Shown here: positions 8,896 to 18,576 of the stretch, in pieces
How the letters are laid out: each line of letters starts with the position of its first letter
How positions within the stretch are numbered: position 1 is the stretch's first letter
The notes under the pieces: model-generated
What the model saw: only the letters and a program-made list of their open reading frames with translations
Databases searched by the model: none
Told to the model about the DNA's origin: nothing
NCBI GenBank assembly: GCA_002339085.1
Contig: DDDX01000024.1
Span: 2,144-47,470, forward strand
DNA: 45,327 nt
Source of the DNA: Cellvibrionales bacterium UBA1969
GTDB lineage: Bacteria; Pseudomonadota; Gammaproteobacteria; Pseudomonadales; UBA7434
Direction: 5' to 3'
Made by a program: the position numbers and the translations under genes

Positions 8896-11634
8896 TTAGC
8901 TGATTTTACCGCAGCATTGTTTATACTTTTTACCCGAACCACAGGGACACTTTTCATTGCGACCCACTTTAGGCCCCTGACGCTGAACTGGCTGTGTGAC
9001 TTGTCCTTCAACCGAACCGGCCTCATCGTTAGCCAAACTCTGTGCCTGCTCATGCTTGGCGGTGATTGATTCTTTGGCTTGCGCTTCACGTCGCTGCTTT
9101 TCAATGATATCTGGATCATCTTCTGCTTGAACCTGCACCAAGGAAAGAAAGCGAATCAATTCAAACTTCATGTTTTGTAACATTGATTGAAATAGCTCAA
9201 AAGCCTCTCGTTTGTACTCTTGCTTTGGGTTTCGACCAGCGTAACCACGAAGGCCAATACCCTGTCGCAAATGATCCATGGTGGCAAGATGCTCTTTCCA
9301 AAGTCCATCGAGAATCTGCAGCATAATTTGTTTTTCAAACCGTCTAGCTGCATCGCCAAATCGAGCCGCTTTATCATGATACTTATCAGCTAACTGCTGT
9401 ATAATCTTTTGTCTCAGACTTTCTTCGTAAAGCTCATCATCGTCATCTAACCACTGCTTGATAGGCAAATCAATATCAAAACTAGACTTCAAACTAGACA
9501 TTAACCCTTCGACATCCCACTGATCTTCGATGCTCTGTGGTGGTATGAAACCATCAACATGATCGTTAATAACATCATGTCGAATAGTATTCACCATATT
9601 GCTAATATCATCAGCTAATAAAATATCGTTTCTTTGCTGGTAGATAATTTGCCGCTGATCATTAGCGACATCGTCGTACTCAAGCAACTGCTTACGAATA
9701 TCAAAATTTCGCCCTTCAACTTTTCGTTGGGCTTTTTCTATGGCATTCGAAACCATTTTATGTTCTATAGCTTCGCCCTGCTCCATACCTAAGCGCTGCA
9801 TGAAGTTTCGCACACCGTCTGAGGCAAAGATGCGCATCAGACTATCATCCATAGATAAATAAAACCGAGTCACACCCGGATCACCTTGACGACCCGAGCG
9901 GCCGCGCAACTGATTATCTATGCGTCTGGATTCATGCCGCTCAGTGCCAAATATATGCAATCCGCCTGCCGCCAGCACCTGCTTCTGTCGCAATTGCCAA
10001 CCCTCTTTATGGGCGGCTATCTTACTTTCATCATCGGTATCCAGGGCTATCAACTCAGCTTCTAGATTGCCACCTAAGACAATATCAGTTCCACGACCTG
10101 CCATATTCGTCGCAATCGTTAAGGCACCAGGACGACCGGCCTCAGCAATTATTTTAGCTTCACTTTTATGAAACTTTGCGTTCAAAACATTGTGTTCGAT
10201 TTTTGCTTTATTCAAAAACTTTGATAACTGTTCTGAGGTTTCTATCGACGCTGTGCCTACCAGTATCGGCGCACCCGTGGCTAGCGTTTCTTTAATATCA
10301 TCGACCACTGCCGCGTATTTTTCATCAACTGACATAAAAATCAGATCGTTAAGATCTTGGCGGATGGTTTGCTTATTGGTTGGAATAACAATGACATCTA
10401 ATGAATAGATTTGATGGAATTCAGGCGCTTCCGTATCAGCTGTACCGGTCATACCGGCCAGCTTTTGATAAAGACGAAAATAGTTCTGGAATGTCGTTGA
10501 AGCCAAAGTTTGACTTTCAGCTTGAATGTTAACGCCTTCTTTTGCCTCTAAAGCCTGGTGTAGGCCATCAGATAATCGTCGACCCAACATAGTTCGACCA
10601 GTATGTTCGTCAATTAAAACCACGTTATCGTTTTGAACAATGTATTCAACATTGCGCTGAAATAAATGTAATGCTCGCAATGCAGTTGTCACATGATGTA
10701 GCAGATTCAAATTGCCCGTTGAATAAAGGCTATCTCCCTCATCGAGCAACTTCTCTTCGATCAATATTTCTTCGACGAATTCATGCCCTAGCTCTGTCAA
10801 ATCGACACTGCGCTGCTTTTCATCAATTATAAAATGACCATCATCTGCCAACTGCGGATCTTGTTCGATCGTCGATTCCGGATCACTGGCTCTTTGCAGA
10901 CGAGGAGCAATTGCTTTCATGCGCTTGTACAAAGCCGAGCTATCTTCTGTTGGCCCAGAAATAATTAGTGGTGTGCGAGCTTCGTCAATTAAAATAGAAT
11001 CAACTTCATCGACAATCGCAAAATAAGTGCCGCGACTGACGCGGTCTTCTAGACTGAAGGCGGTATTGTCGCGAAGATAATCAAAACCAAATTCATTATT
11101 GGTGCCATAGGTGATGTCCGCTGCATAGGCCGCTCGCTTATCCTCGGCCATTTGACCCGATTGGATAATACCGACCGTCAAACCAAGGAATTCATACAAA
11201 GGACGCATCCAATTAGCATCGCGTTCGGCGAGATAATCATTAACCGTCACAATATGTACGCCCTGTCCGGCCAAAGCATTCAAGTAAGCAGGCAAAGTGG
11301 CCACCAAAGTTTTACCCTCGCCGGTCCGCATCTCTGCGATCCGCCCCTCATGAAGTGCAATACCTCCCAGTAACTGCACATCAAAATGGCGCATACCCAG
11401 GCTTCTAGCGCCAGCCTCTCTGACGGTAGCAAATGCTTCAGGGATTAATTTGTCGATGCTTTTGCCGTTTGACACTGCCAGCTTGAACTCGGCCGTTTTT
11501 GCTAATAACTCAGCATCTGATAAAGCGCGAAACTCCTCTTCTAGAGCGCTGACTTTAGCCACCGTCTTCGACATTCGTTTCAGTTCTCGATCATTACGCG
11601 AACCAAATATTTTTTTAAATGTTTTAACAATCAT
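8896..11634 (-). CDS. secA: Preprotein translocase ATPase SecA
   Basis: Motor that drives unfolded proteins through SecYEG. At 912 residues it is full length. Walker A is in MRTGEGKTLVA (GEGKT at residues 105-109); the DEAD-like Walker B block is IVDEVDSILIDEARTPLIISG. Motifs of the second helicase domain follow (TNMAGRGTDIVLGG; ESRRIDNQLRGRSGRQGDPG). The C-terminal zinc-binding SEC-C tail has Cys 896, 898, 907 and 908 (CPCGSGKKYKQCCG), which contact SecB in relatives. No secM-like arrest gene is upstream; instead a structured 263-base gap separates it from an M23 peptidase. This fits Pseudomonas-type genomes rather than enterics. Confidence 0.98.
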   Translation of the reverse strand: MIVKTFKKIFGSRNDRELKRMSKTVAKVSALEEEFRALSDAELLAKTAEFKLAVSNGKSIDKLIPEAFATVREAGARSLGMRHFDVQLLGGIALHEGRIAEMRTGEGKTLVATLPAYLNALAGQGVHIVTVNDYLAERDANWMRPLYEFLGLTVGIIQSGQMAEDKRAAYAADITYGTNNEFGFDYLRDNTAFSLEDRVSRGTYFAIVDEVDSILIDEARTPLIISGPTEDSSALYKRMKAIAPRLQRASDPESTIEQDPQLADDGHFIIDEKQRSVDLTELGHEFVEEILIEEKLLDEGDSLYSTGNLNLLHHVTTALRALHLFQRNVEYIVQNDNVVLIDEHTGRTMLGRRLSDGLHQALEAKEGVNIQAESQTLASTTFQNYFRLYQKLAGMTGTADTEAPEFHQIYSLDVIVIPTNKQTIRQDLNDLIFMSVDEKYAAVVDDIKETLATGAPILVGTASIETSEQLSKFLNKAKIEHNVLNAKFHKSEAKIIAEAGRPGALTIATNMAGRGTDIVLGGNLEAELIALDTDDESKIAAHKEGWQLRQKQVLAAGGLHIFGTERHESRRIDNQLRGRSGRQGDPGVTRFYLSMDDSLMRIFASDGVRNFMQRLGMEQGEAIEHKMVSNAIEKAQRKVEGRNFDIRKQLLEYDDVANDQRQIIYQQRNDILLADDISNMVNTIRHDVINDHVDGFIPPQSIEDQWDVEGLMSSLKSSFDIDLPIKQWLDDDDELYEESLRQKIIQQLADKYHDKAARFGDAARRFEKQIMLQILDGLWKEHLATMDHLRQGIGLRGYAGRNPKQEYKREAFELFQSMLQNMKFELIRFLSLVQVQAEDDPDIIEKQRREAQAKESITAKHEQAQSLANDEAGSVEGQVTQPVQRQGPKVGRNEKCPCGSGKKYKQCCGKIS

Positions 11635-11736
11635 AACGGCGCTATCGTCTCATCTGTTCTGCTTGTTTATTACCCGCTAACCGTTGCATCTCGACATTTT
11701 TTTAAGCTGGCTATCGAATGCGTCTTCCACATCAAT

Positions 11737-11748
11737 AAGAATATTCTT
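11737..11748. repeat. 12-bp perfect palindrome upstream of secA
   Basis: AAGAATATTCTT is a perfect palindrome about 100 bases before the secA start, set inside a longer imperfect dyad (ATCAA at 11731-11735 and TTGAT at 11747-11751). It could be an operator or a chance AT-rich dyad. Confidence 0.3.
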
Positions 11749-11784
11749 GATGGATAAAATACGATGCAACAAAGCATTGAAGCA

Positions 11785-11816
11785 TAGCACGTAAAAACCG
11801 TGTTTTGGCTGTGCTA
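11785..11816. repeat. Two-tier inverted repeat between the M23 peptidase gene and secA
   Basis: Outer arms TAGCAC (11785-11790) and GTGCTA (11811-11816) enclose inner arms AAAAC and GTTTT around CGT. It lies 82-113 bases downstream of the M23 peptidase stop and about 150 bases upstream of secA. It may be a weak terminator or a leader structure; there is no good T run. Confidence 0.35.
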
Positions 11817-11897
11817 GAGAGGCAAATAAGACACAAGAATGGTTTGAATTTGCGAATTAACTGATCGTGAAGACTAAATTATTAGTACCAGAGGTGA

Positions 11898-12839
11898 CTA
11901 CAGGCTGGCACGGTAAATATACCGCTCAGGATTGACCGATTTTCCGTTTCGAAGCACCTCAAAATGGACATGGGGTCCCGTCGAACGCCCACTACTACCC
12001 ATTAAGGCTATGACCTGGCCTTTTTCAACAATATCACCCACTTCGACTGTCAACGAATGATTGTGCGCATAGCGCGTCACATAACCGTTGCCGTGGTTTA
12101 ATTCGACCATATTGCCAAAGCCTGAGCGAGAGCTCGCGTCAGTAACAATACCGCTCGCAACCGCAATCACATCAGAACCTTCTGCCCCAGCAAAGTCAAC
12201 GCCATCATGCCAGGCTTTATGTCCGCTAAAGGGGTCAATCCGATAGCCATAGGATGATGACATCCAACCTTTTGTAATCGGTTTACCTGCAACAAAAGCT
12301 TCAAGACGCAACTCTTTAGCTGCCAATTTTTTGTATAGCAAGGTCAATTCTTGCTCACTTTTTTCAACGTGAGAATTCAACTGTGCCAGCAGTTTTGTTA
12401 ACGGCAAATCATTGTTGATAGCTATTAAATCGTGATTAACCGCTTCAACTTTCGGGCCGCCCAAGGCTGGCCGTAAACTAAAATCAAATTCTCCATCATC
12501 TAATTGAGCCTTAGTGGCAATTTGCTCGCCTAGCGCATCTAACCGTATCATCCGGGCTTCTAACTCGGCGACTTGAAGAGTGATGCCTGAAAGCTCATCA
12601 ATTATCTGAGTTTGAGCTTGATTAACCAGTGATTCTTGCTGGCTTAATTGTGCCCGCCATTGCGATAACATCTGCTGGCCAAGCTCACTGCGCTCTGAGA
12701 CGCTTAAAAGCCAGACGAAGCCGGCACCTGCAATAAAAGGCAACACCAACGCCATTAGGCATATCGCCTTGTGGGCGAACTTAGCACTATCTAAGGTCGT
12801 TGATTCAGCCGCAGCACCGGGCAAAAAAATTAACTTCAT
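11898..12839 (-). CDS. Membrane-anchored M23 (LytM-type) peptidase
   Basis: Predicted zinc peptidase acting on peptidoglycan cross-links in the periplasm. Order of parts: a short cytoplasmic N-terminus, one transmembrane helix at about residues 27-46, a helical coiled-coil region at about 50-110 and 145-185, then the M23 domain from about 190. Zinc ligands are visible as His211 and Asp215 (HDGVDFAG) and His292 (HVHFEV); YAHNHS holds the catalytic histidine, probably His259. All catalytic positions are present, so it is probably an active hydrolase rather than an EnvC-like activator. It lies between lpxC and secA, where pseudomonads also carry an M23 gene. Its substrate bond is unknown. Confidence 0.88.
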   Translation of the reverse strand: MKLIFLPGAAAESTTLDSAKFAHKAICLMALVLPFIAGAGFVWLLSVSERSELGQQMLSQWRAQLSQQESLVNQAQTQIIDELSGITLQVAELEARMIRLDALGEQIATKAQLDDGEFDFSLRPALGGPKVEAVNHDLIAINNDLPLTKLLAQLNSHVEKSEQELTLLYKKLAAKELRLEAFVAGKPITKGWMSSSYGYRIDPFSGHKAWHDGVDFAGAEGSDVIAVASGIVTDASSRSGFGNMVELNHGNGYVTRYAHNHSLTVEVGDIVEKGQVIALMGSSGRSTGPHVHFEVLRNGKSVNPERYIYRASL

Positions 12840-12865
12840 TGAGCATCTCAGAAAAAAAACAGGGC

Positions 12866-12880
12866 GGTTAAATTTTAACC
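12866..12880. repeat. Short palindrome upstream of the M23 peptidase gene
   Basis: GGTTAAATTTTAACC is a perfect 7-bp dyad around one base, within the AT-rich 218-base gap between lpxC and the M23 gene and 27 bases before the M23 start. It may be a regulator site; no T run follows on the minus strand, so a terminator is unlikely. Confidence 0.3.
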
Positions 12881-13057
12881 AGTTATCATTTTAGAAAAAT
12901 AACAGAATTTTATCTCTTTGCAAAGAATTTTTATTGCTTTGGGCAAGAAATATAACTTTTCCATCAAAAAGGATATTTTGAGTACGCTAGAAAGGATAAC
13001 TATCTCTATGATTTTATGATACTTTATTAGATGGTATAGCGTATGATTTGCGAGCTA

Positions 13058-13969
13058 TCAGACCGCTATAACCGGAGAGGCAAAAGTTATCGGTGATTTT
13101 TTTGTATCTTCAAATGTGACGACTTCCCAAGCGTCTTGTTGCGCCATTAAGGCCCTTAGTAATTTATTATTCAGAGCATGCCCCGATTTATGGGCTCTAA
13201 ATTCACCAATTAAGCTATTACCAAGTAAGTAAAGATCACCAATCGCGTCTAAGACCTTATGGCGAACGAACTCATCTTCGTAGCGCAATCCATCTTCATT
13301 TAAGATACGGTAGTCATCTACCACGATAGCATTATCAACGCTGCCACCTCTAGCAAGGCCTTTGGAGCGCAAATGCTCCATTTCATGCATAAAACCAAAA
13401 GTCCTAGCTCGACTCACTTCTCTGACAAATGAAGTAGAACAAAAATCCACTTCTGCACATGCTGGGCGACCACGGAAGACTGGATGATCAAAATCGATAG
13501 TGAAGGTTACTTTAAAGCCGTTGCGGGGAAGAAAACTGGCAAATTTATCATCCTCTTCAACCCTAATTTCTCGCTTAATACGAATAAACTTTTTAGCGAC
13601 TGACTGCTCTTCGATACCCGCTGATTGCAGTAAGAAAACAAAAGGACCAGCACTACCATCCATAATAGGTACTTCAGCCGCGCTCATTTCAACATAGGCG
13701 TTGTCGATACCCAAGCCGGCCATTGCTGAAAGCAGATGTTCAACAGTGGAAATACGTACGCCGTCTTTGACGAGGGTGGTAGATAAAGTTGTGTCACCAA
13801 CATTTTCAGCTGTCGCGGGTATTTCAACCACAGGATCTAAATCAACACGACGAAAAACAATACCGGTATTTACCGCTGCTGGGCGCAGTGTCAGGTAAAC
13901 TTTCTTTCCTGAATGCAGGCCAACACCAGTCGCACGAATGCTATTCCTCAATGTTCTTTGTTGTATCAT
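13058..13969 (-). CDS. lpxC: UDP-3-O-acyl-N-acetylglucosamine deacetylase
   Basis: Zinc amidase that catalyses the first committed step of lipid A synthesis. It is 303 residues, as in E. coli (305). The active-site Glu77-His78 is in STVEHLLSAMAGLGIDN; zinc ligands His237 and Asp241 are in RHKVLDAIGDL; His264 in KSGHALNN matches the general acid. The start MIQQRTLRNSIRATGVGLHSG is conserved, and the ATG has AGGTGA at good distance. It follows ftsZ after 204 bases, the usual end of a dcw cluster, and may have its own promoter in that gap. In enterics FtsH controls LpxC level through a C-terminal tail ending in nonpolar residues; here the C-terminus is FASPVIAV. Confidence 0.97.
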   Translation of the reverse strand: MIQQRTLRNSIRATGVGLHSGKKVYLTLRPAAVNTGIVFRRVDLDPVVEIPATAENVGDTTLSTTLVKDGVRISTVEHLLSAMAGLGIDNAYVEMSAAEVPIMDGSAGPFVFLLQSAGIEEQSVAKKFIRIKREIRVEEDDKFASFLPRNGFKVTFTIDFDHPVFRGRPACAEVDFCSTSFVREVSRARTFGFMHEMEHLRSKGLARGGSVDNAIVVDDYRILNEDGLRYEDEFVRHKVLDAIGDLYLLGNSLIGEFRAHKSGHALNNKLLRALMAQQDAWEVVTFEDTKKSPITFASPVIAV

Positions 13970-14173
13970 GGCTCACCTGATTATTCGATCGTTATTAGCC
14001 GTCGAAGAATTGCCGATATAAACTCTACCGTTTATTCTTCAGCCAATCGCGAATATTTCTCGATTTTGGGCGCGGACTCTATCAGAACTTATCAGTATTT
14101 GCTAGCCAACAAATAATGATTTGCCTGCCACAGGTGCGCCCTAAAAATCAGTTAAACCATCATTAAAGAGCAA

Positions 14174-15388
14174 CTAATTAGCTTGGCGGCGCAAAAAAGC
14201 TGGAATATCCAGCAAATCCAAATCCTTCGCTGCTGAATTTTCAACCGATTTACCATCTTTCTTCGAGTCTTCTGCCAATACTCCTGCCGGCTCTATAGCT
14301 CGCGTCACCGGGGTAGTTTCGACTTTTTTCGCCTCATTTCTAAACGCCGTCGGTGTGTCATAATTGATCTGAGACCCTCGAGTCACGGCCCTAGAGCGCA
14401 TATCGACTGGCTTTAAACGACCCGCCGCCGCCGCCTCACCCAAGCCTGTAGCAACAACCGTCACTTTCAATTCATCGGTCATTTCTGGGTCAATTACAGT
14501 TCCGACCACGACTGTCGCGTTATCTGAGGCAAAACCCTCGACAGTATCGCCTACTTCGGCAAACTCACCCAGAGAAAGGTCCATGCCAGCGGTAATATTT
14601 ACTAAAATACCGCGCGCGCCCTGAAGGTTTACATCCTCTAATAACGGGCTTCGAATAGCCGCTTCTGCTGCCTCACGGGCTCTTGCCTCACCACGAGAAA
14701 TCCCTGTTCCCATCATCGCCATACCCATTTCTGACATCACTGTTCGAACATCGGCAAAATCCACATTGATCATGCCAGGGCGGATAATTAAATCGGCTAT
14801 TCCTTGTACAGCACCCAATAATACATCATTAGCAGATTTAAAAGCATCGAGTAGGCTTGTATTTTTACCCATGACTGCCAACAGCTTCTCATTTGGAATA
14901 GTTATTAGTGAATCAACATGCTGTTGCAACTCACGAATACCGGCTTCTGCATGTTCTAGACGCTTCTTCCCTTCAAACTTAAACGGTCGAGTCACCACGG
15001 CAACGGTTAAAATACCCATCTCTCTTGCCACTTCGGCAATAATAGGTGCGCCACCGGTTCCTGTTCCGCCACCCATACCAGCAGTGATGAAGACCATATC
15101 TGCACCACCAATAATTTCAGCAATGCGATCTCGATCTTCAAGTGCGGCTTGACGCCCGACATCGGGATTAGCACCTGCACCCAGTCCTTTTGTAATCGCA
15201 CTCCCCAACTGAAGGACGGTGTTAGCAGCCATATCGGCTAACGCTTGCGAGTCGGTATTGGCACAGATAAATTCCACACCATCAATATTATTATTGATCA
15301 TGTGCTTAACCGCATTACCGCCACCGCCGCCAACACCAACAACTTTTATTACTGCATTTTGTGACAAGCTATCAACTAGTTCGAACAT
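14174..15388 (-). CDS. ftsZ: Cell division GTPase FtsZ
   Basis: Tubulin homologue that polymerises into the Z ring. The tubulin signature GGGTGTG is at residues 106-112, the T7 loop NVDFADVR at about 206-213, and the glycine-rich GVGGGGGNAVKHM near the start. The conserved C-terminal peptide LDIPAFLRRQAN (393-404), the docking site for FtsA and ZipA, follows a variable linker from about residue 320. It is 404 residues, a typical length. A strong GAGGGGG ribosome site stands before the ATG at 15388, 46 bases after the ftsA stop. Confidence 0.98.
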   Translation of the reverse strand: MFELVDSLSQNAVIKVVGVGGGGGNAVKHMINNNIDGVEFICANTDSQALADMAANTVLQLGSAITKGLGAGANPDVGRQAALEDRDRIAEIIGGADMVFITAGMGGGTGTGGAPIIAEVAREMGILTVAVVTRPFKFEGKKRLEHAEAGIRELQQHVDSLITIPNEKLLAVMGKNTSLLDAFKSANDVLLGAVQGIADLIIRPGMINVDFADVRTVMSEMGMAMMGTGISRGEARAREAAEAAIRSPLLEDVNLQGARGILVNITAGMDLSLGEFAEVGDTVEGFASDNATVVVGTVIDPEMTDELKVTVVATGLGEAAAAGRLKPVDMRSRAVTRGSQINYDTPTAFRNEAKKVETTPVTRAIEPAGVLAEDSKKDGKSVENSAAKDLDLLDIPAFLRRQAN

Positions 15389-15434
15389 AATATTTCCCCC
15401 TCAGGAACTTTATAACTTTAAAAATCAAATTAGA

Positions 15435-16670
15435 TTAAAAATTATTTTTAAACCAAAATTTTACTTTCGCTAATAAATTGTTTACCTGACCTGATGAACC
15501 TATACTTTGCAACTCATTGAGCTGTTTAAAACCATAGTGCAACAAACCTACCCCAGTGGCATGAATAGGATTTTCAGCCACATCTTTAAGACCGGTAATA
15601 CCAACCGGAGAACCTAGCCTTACTGGCACATGAAAGATCTCTTCGGTTAGCTCAACCATACCTTTCATTTTTGAAGAACCGCCAGTTAAAACAATACCGG
15701 CGGCTATCAAATCTTCGTAACCACTTCGACGCAGCTCAGCCTGAACCAAGCCAAGCAATTCGACATAACGTTGCTCTACAATCTCAGCCAAGGACTGTCG
15801 TGATAAATCTCTGGGTGGCCTATCACCAACGCTAGGGACTTTTATTGTTTCATCAAGATCAGCAACAAACTGCGTAAGCGCACATGCATATCGAATCTTT
15901 ATATCTTCGGCATATTGTGTCGGCGTGCGTAATGCCATAGCAATATCATTAGTAACTTGATCTCCCGCAATTGGGATATTTGCGGTATGACGAATAGCCC
16001 CCGCGGTAAATACCGCTATGTCAGTTGTGCCTCCTCCAATATCAATCAAGCAAACACCGAGTTCACGCTCATCATCTGTTAACACTGAATAACTTGAAGC
16101 CAACTGCTCAAGAATAATATTCTCGACATGCAAGCCGCAGCGCTCGATACATTTTTCAATATTTTGTGCTGCATTTACTGCGCAGGTAACTAAATGGACT
16201 TTGGCTTCTAACCGAACACCAGACATACCCAATGGCTCTTTAACCCCTTCCTGCGTATCAATTAGATAATCTTGCGGCAACACATGAAGGATTTTTTGAT
16301 CCGCGGGAATAGCTACTGCTCGTGCAGCATCAATCACCCCATCGACATCAACCCGCATAACTTCACGCTCGCGAATAGCTACAATACCGTGTGAATTTAA
16401 ACTCCGTATATGACTACCAGCAATTCCTGCATAGACAGAAAAAATCTGGCAGCCCGCCATCAATTCAGCTTGCTCAACTGCTCGCTGAATTGACTGAACT
16501 GTTGACTCAATATTAACAACAACACCTTTTTTAAGTCCTTTTGAAGGGTTAGTTCCTAAACCAATGATTTCAATTTCACCCTCTTCATTTTCTTCGCCGA
16601 CAATCGCTACTACTTTCGATGTGCCGATATCCAAGCCAACTATGATTTTTCTTGCAGTAGGGTTAGACAT
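15435..16670 (-). CDS. ftsA: Cell division protein FtsA
   Basis: Actin-like ATPase that tethers FtsZ to the membrane and recruits later division proteins. The phosphate-1 motif VGLDIGTSKVVAIVG is near the start, phosphate-2 is LIDIGGGTTDIAVF, and adenosine binding is GIVLTGGSSKMKG. The C-terminal amphipathic helix (LLAKVKFWFKNNF) is the membrane-targeting segment. I use the ATG at 16668-16670 (411 residues, MSNPTARK) because GGAG lies seven bases upstream; the longer frame to 16703 begins at a TTG and adds nonconserved residues. It sits between ftsQ and ftsZ in the usual dcw order. Confidence 0.97.
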   Translation of the reverse strand: MSNPTARKIIVGLDIGTSKVVAIVGEENEEGEIEIIGLGTNPSKGLKKGVVVNIESTVQSIQRAVEQAELMAGCQIFSVYAGIAGSHIRSLNSHGIVAIREREVMRVDVDGVIDAARAVAIPADQKILHVLPQDYLIDTQEGVKEPLGMSGVRLEAKVHLVTCAVNAAQNIEKCIERCGLHVENIILEQLASSYSVLTDDERELGVCLIDIGGGTTDIAVFTAGAIRHTANIPIAGDQVTNDIAMALRTPTQYAEDIKIRYACALTQFVADLDETIKVPSVGDRPPRDLSRQSLAEIVEQRYVELLGLVQAELRRSGYEDLIAAGIVLTGGSSKMKGMVELTEEIFHVPVRLGSPVGITGLKDVAENPIHATGVGLLHYGFKQLNELQSIGSSGQVNNLLAKVKFWFKNNF

Positions 16671-16711
16671 TTTTGCTCTCCAATTATTAATATAAAACCT
16701 CAAAAATGAGA

Positions 16712-17602
16712 TTAGTGATGTTTCACTTGGCCGATATACATTAATGATTGAGGAATCGATCGACCTTCTTTAACAGCAATACCATTTGCATAACGTAAAT
16801 CAATATTATTAATAACAGCTAACTTTTCCTTAAAAGGCGTATCGAGCAACGCCAGTAACCGCCGAAAACGAACCTTAATATCTTCAGCACCTAACACTAA
16901 CCTTATGGCATCATTAATAACTAAAGTTATTTCACCTTGAGCTGTTCGAGTTTGCTCGGTGATATTCAAACCTTGTGCAATTAAAGGTTGCTGAAAAAAA
17001 TTGAACCAGGCGATCATGTCTTTTATCTGCTCAGCTCCAGAAAAATCATTCTGAGCTGCCCCGTGCTGGTCTATTAGCATCGGCAAATAATTAAACAACA
17101 CAATAGATTTTGGCATAACTAAGTCACCGGTTGTGGTCAATAAATAATAATCATTCCACCGTGCTACTGGCACATACTCATCAACACCAATAAACAATCG
17201 ATTTGGCCATTCCCTTCTAACCTCAGCCCTCCTTACCCAAGTATGCGTTTCCAATGCCTCTTTGATATTCTCTAAATTAAGCCTCCAAAAACCTTTGCTA
17301 ATATCTTTCTCAACCAAAGATAGCAACTCATTTTCAGAAGCTCCTTGTCGACCAGCATCCAGATTTGAACCAGTTTGTCCCGAAATAAAAATTTCGCCAG
17401 TTGGCATCTCTGCCATGAAGTTAAATACTGATAAAAAACCAGCCAAGAATAATAACAAAATGCCTAATGCAAAAATATTATGCATGGCATGTTGTTGACT
17501 TTGACTTCTTTCAATAGCCGTCTGTTTCGGCACAGCGCCGACTCGACTAACAGCACCTTTACGACTACGATTCCCTAAGAATATTTTTCTTCTGACTTTC
17601 AT
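16712..17602 (-). CDS. ftsQ: Cell division protein FtsQ
   Basis: Bitopic inner-membrane scaffold of the divisome that partners FtsB and FtsL. A basic cytoplasmic N-terminus (about 40 residues) is followed by a transmembrane helix (IFALGILLLFLAGFLSVFNF, about 44-63). A periplasmic POTRA domain is recognised by the block WVRRAEVRREWPNRLFIGV and the beta domain by ARWNDYYLLTTTGDLV. It is 296 residues. Its ATG overlaps the ddlB stop by four bases (ATGA), suggesting translational coupling. Confidence 0.95.
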   Translation of the reverse strand: MKVRRKIFLGNRSRKGAVSRVGAVPKQTAIERSQSQQHAMHNIFALGILLLFLAGFLSVFNFMAEMPTGEIFISGQTGSNLDAGRQGASENELLSLVEKDISKGFWRLNLENIKEALETHTWVRRAEVRREWPNRLFIGVDEYVPVARWNDYYLLTTTGDLVMPKSIVLFNYLPMLIDQHGAAQNDFSGAEQIKDMIAWFNFFQQPLIAQGLNITEQTRTAQGEITLVINDAIRLVLGAEDIKVRFRRLLALLDTPFKEKLAVINNIDLRYANGIAVKEGRSIPQSLMYIGQVKHH

Positions 17603-18564
17603 TTATCATCCCCATAAGAAAGGTCGATAATTATTTTTATTAAATGATTAAAATCAATCCCCGCCGCCTTTGCCGCCATTGGAACAAGACTGTGCGAAGT
17701 AAGCCCAGGCACAGTATTCACTTCAAGTAAGTAAAAATCTCCGGTCAGATGATCTTGCATAAAGTCAACCCTACCCCAATGCCTACAATCGAGACTGTCA
17801 AAAGCTTTTCGAGCCAAGCTCTGAAGGCGAATCTCATCCTCATCATTTAATCCACTCGGCACTAAAAAACCAGTATCATCATCATTATATTTAGCTTCAA
17901 AATTATAAAATTCACGGGTAGTTTTTATCTGAATAGATGGCAGAATATGACCTTCTAAAATTGCCACGGTATATTCTGGCCCAACGACTAATTTTTCGGC
18001 GAGAACATTAACCCCAAAACTTGCAGCACTAAGGTAGGCCTGCTGTAACTCTTCAGCCGATGAGGCCATTGACATACCAATACTTGAGCCCTCTTCAGCC
18101 GGCTTAACAAATGCTGTTCCACCCAAGTAATCCAGCACCTCAAGCAAATCACTGTGTTCGGTTAATCTAAGATACTTGGGCGTTGGTAATGAAAGACCTT
18201 GCCATACATTTTTTGTGCGGACCTTATCCATTGCTAATGCTGATCCCAGCACAGCTGAACCTGTGTACGGTATCGATAAACTTTCAAGCACCGCTTGTAT
18301 AGTGCCATCCTCACCACCCCGACCATGCAACGCAATAAAAGCAAACACCGGCTTAATAGCTTGTAAACTTGCAATCGCATGACTCGCGGTATCAATCTTC
18401 ACAACATTAAAACCCATTTCCAGCAAACTATCATAGACCGCTTGACCACTTTCTAATGAGATCTCACGCTCTGAGGCATACCCCCCCATTAAAACCGCAA
18501 TAGGCCCTAAGCTCTTCAGCCCGTCTAGCTTTTTATCGTCAATGATTAATTCATTTTTTGTCAT
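17599..18564 (-). CDS. ddlB: D-alanine--D-alanine ligase
   Basis: ATP-grasp enzyme that makes the D-Ala-D-Ala dipeptide used by MurF. Motifs: LMGGYASEREISLESG near the N-terminus, ALHGRGGEDGTIQ, PAEEGSSIGMS, and the metal and product-binding C-terminal LLEVNTVPGLTSHSLVP. It is 321 residues, slightly longer than E. coli DdlB (306) because of a short polar N-terminal extension. Start ATG at 18564, 12 bases after murC. I give ddlB rather than ddlA because of its dcw location. Confidence 0.96.
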   Translation of the reverse strand: MTKNELIIDDKKLDGLKSLGPIAVLMGGYASEREISLESGQAVYDSLLEMGFNVVKIDTASHAIASLQAIKPVFAFIALHGRGGEDGTIQAVLESLSIPYTGSAVLGSALAMDKVRTKNVWQGLSLPTPKYLRLTEHSDLLEVLDYLGGTAFVKPAEEGSSIGMSMASSAEELQQAYLSAASFGVNVLAEKLVVGPEYTVAILEGHILPSIQIKTTREFYNFEAKYNDDDTGFLVPSGLNDEDEIRLQSLARKAFDSLDCRHWGRVDFMQDHLTGDFYLLEVNTVPGLTSHSLVPMAAKAAGIDFNHLIKIIIDLSYGDDK

Positions 18565-18576
18565 CTAAATGATTCT

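Noticed and set aside
14766..15152. A 128-codon plus-strand frame opposite ftsZ
   Set aside because: Antisense to the most conserved part of FtsZ; composition is a mirror of that gene.
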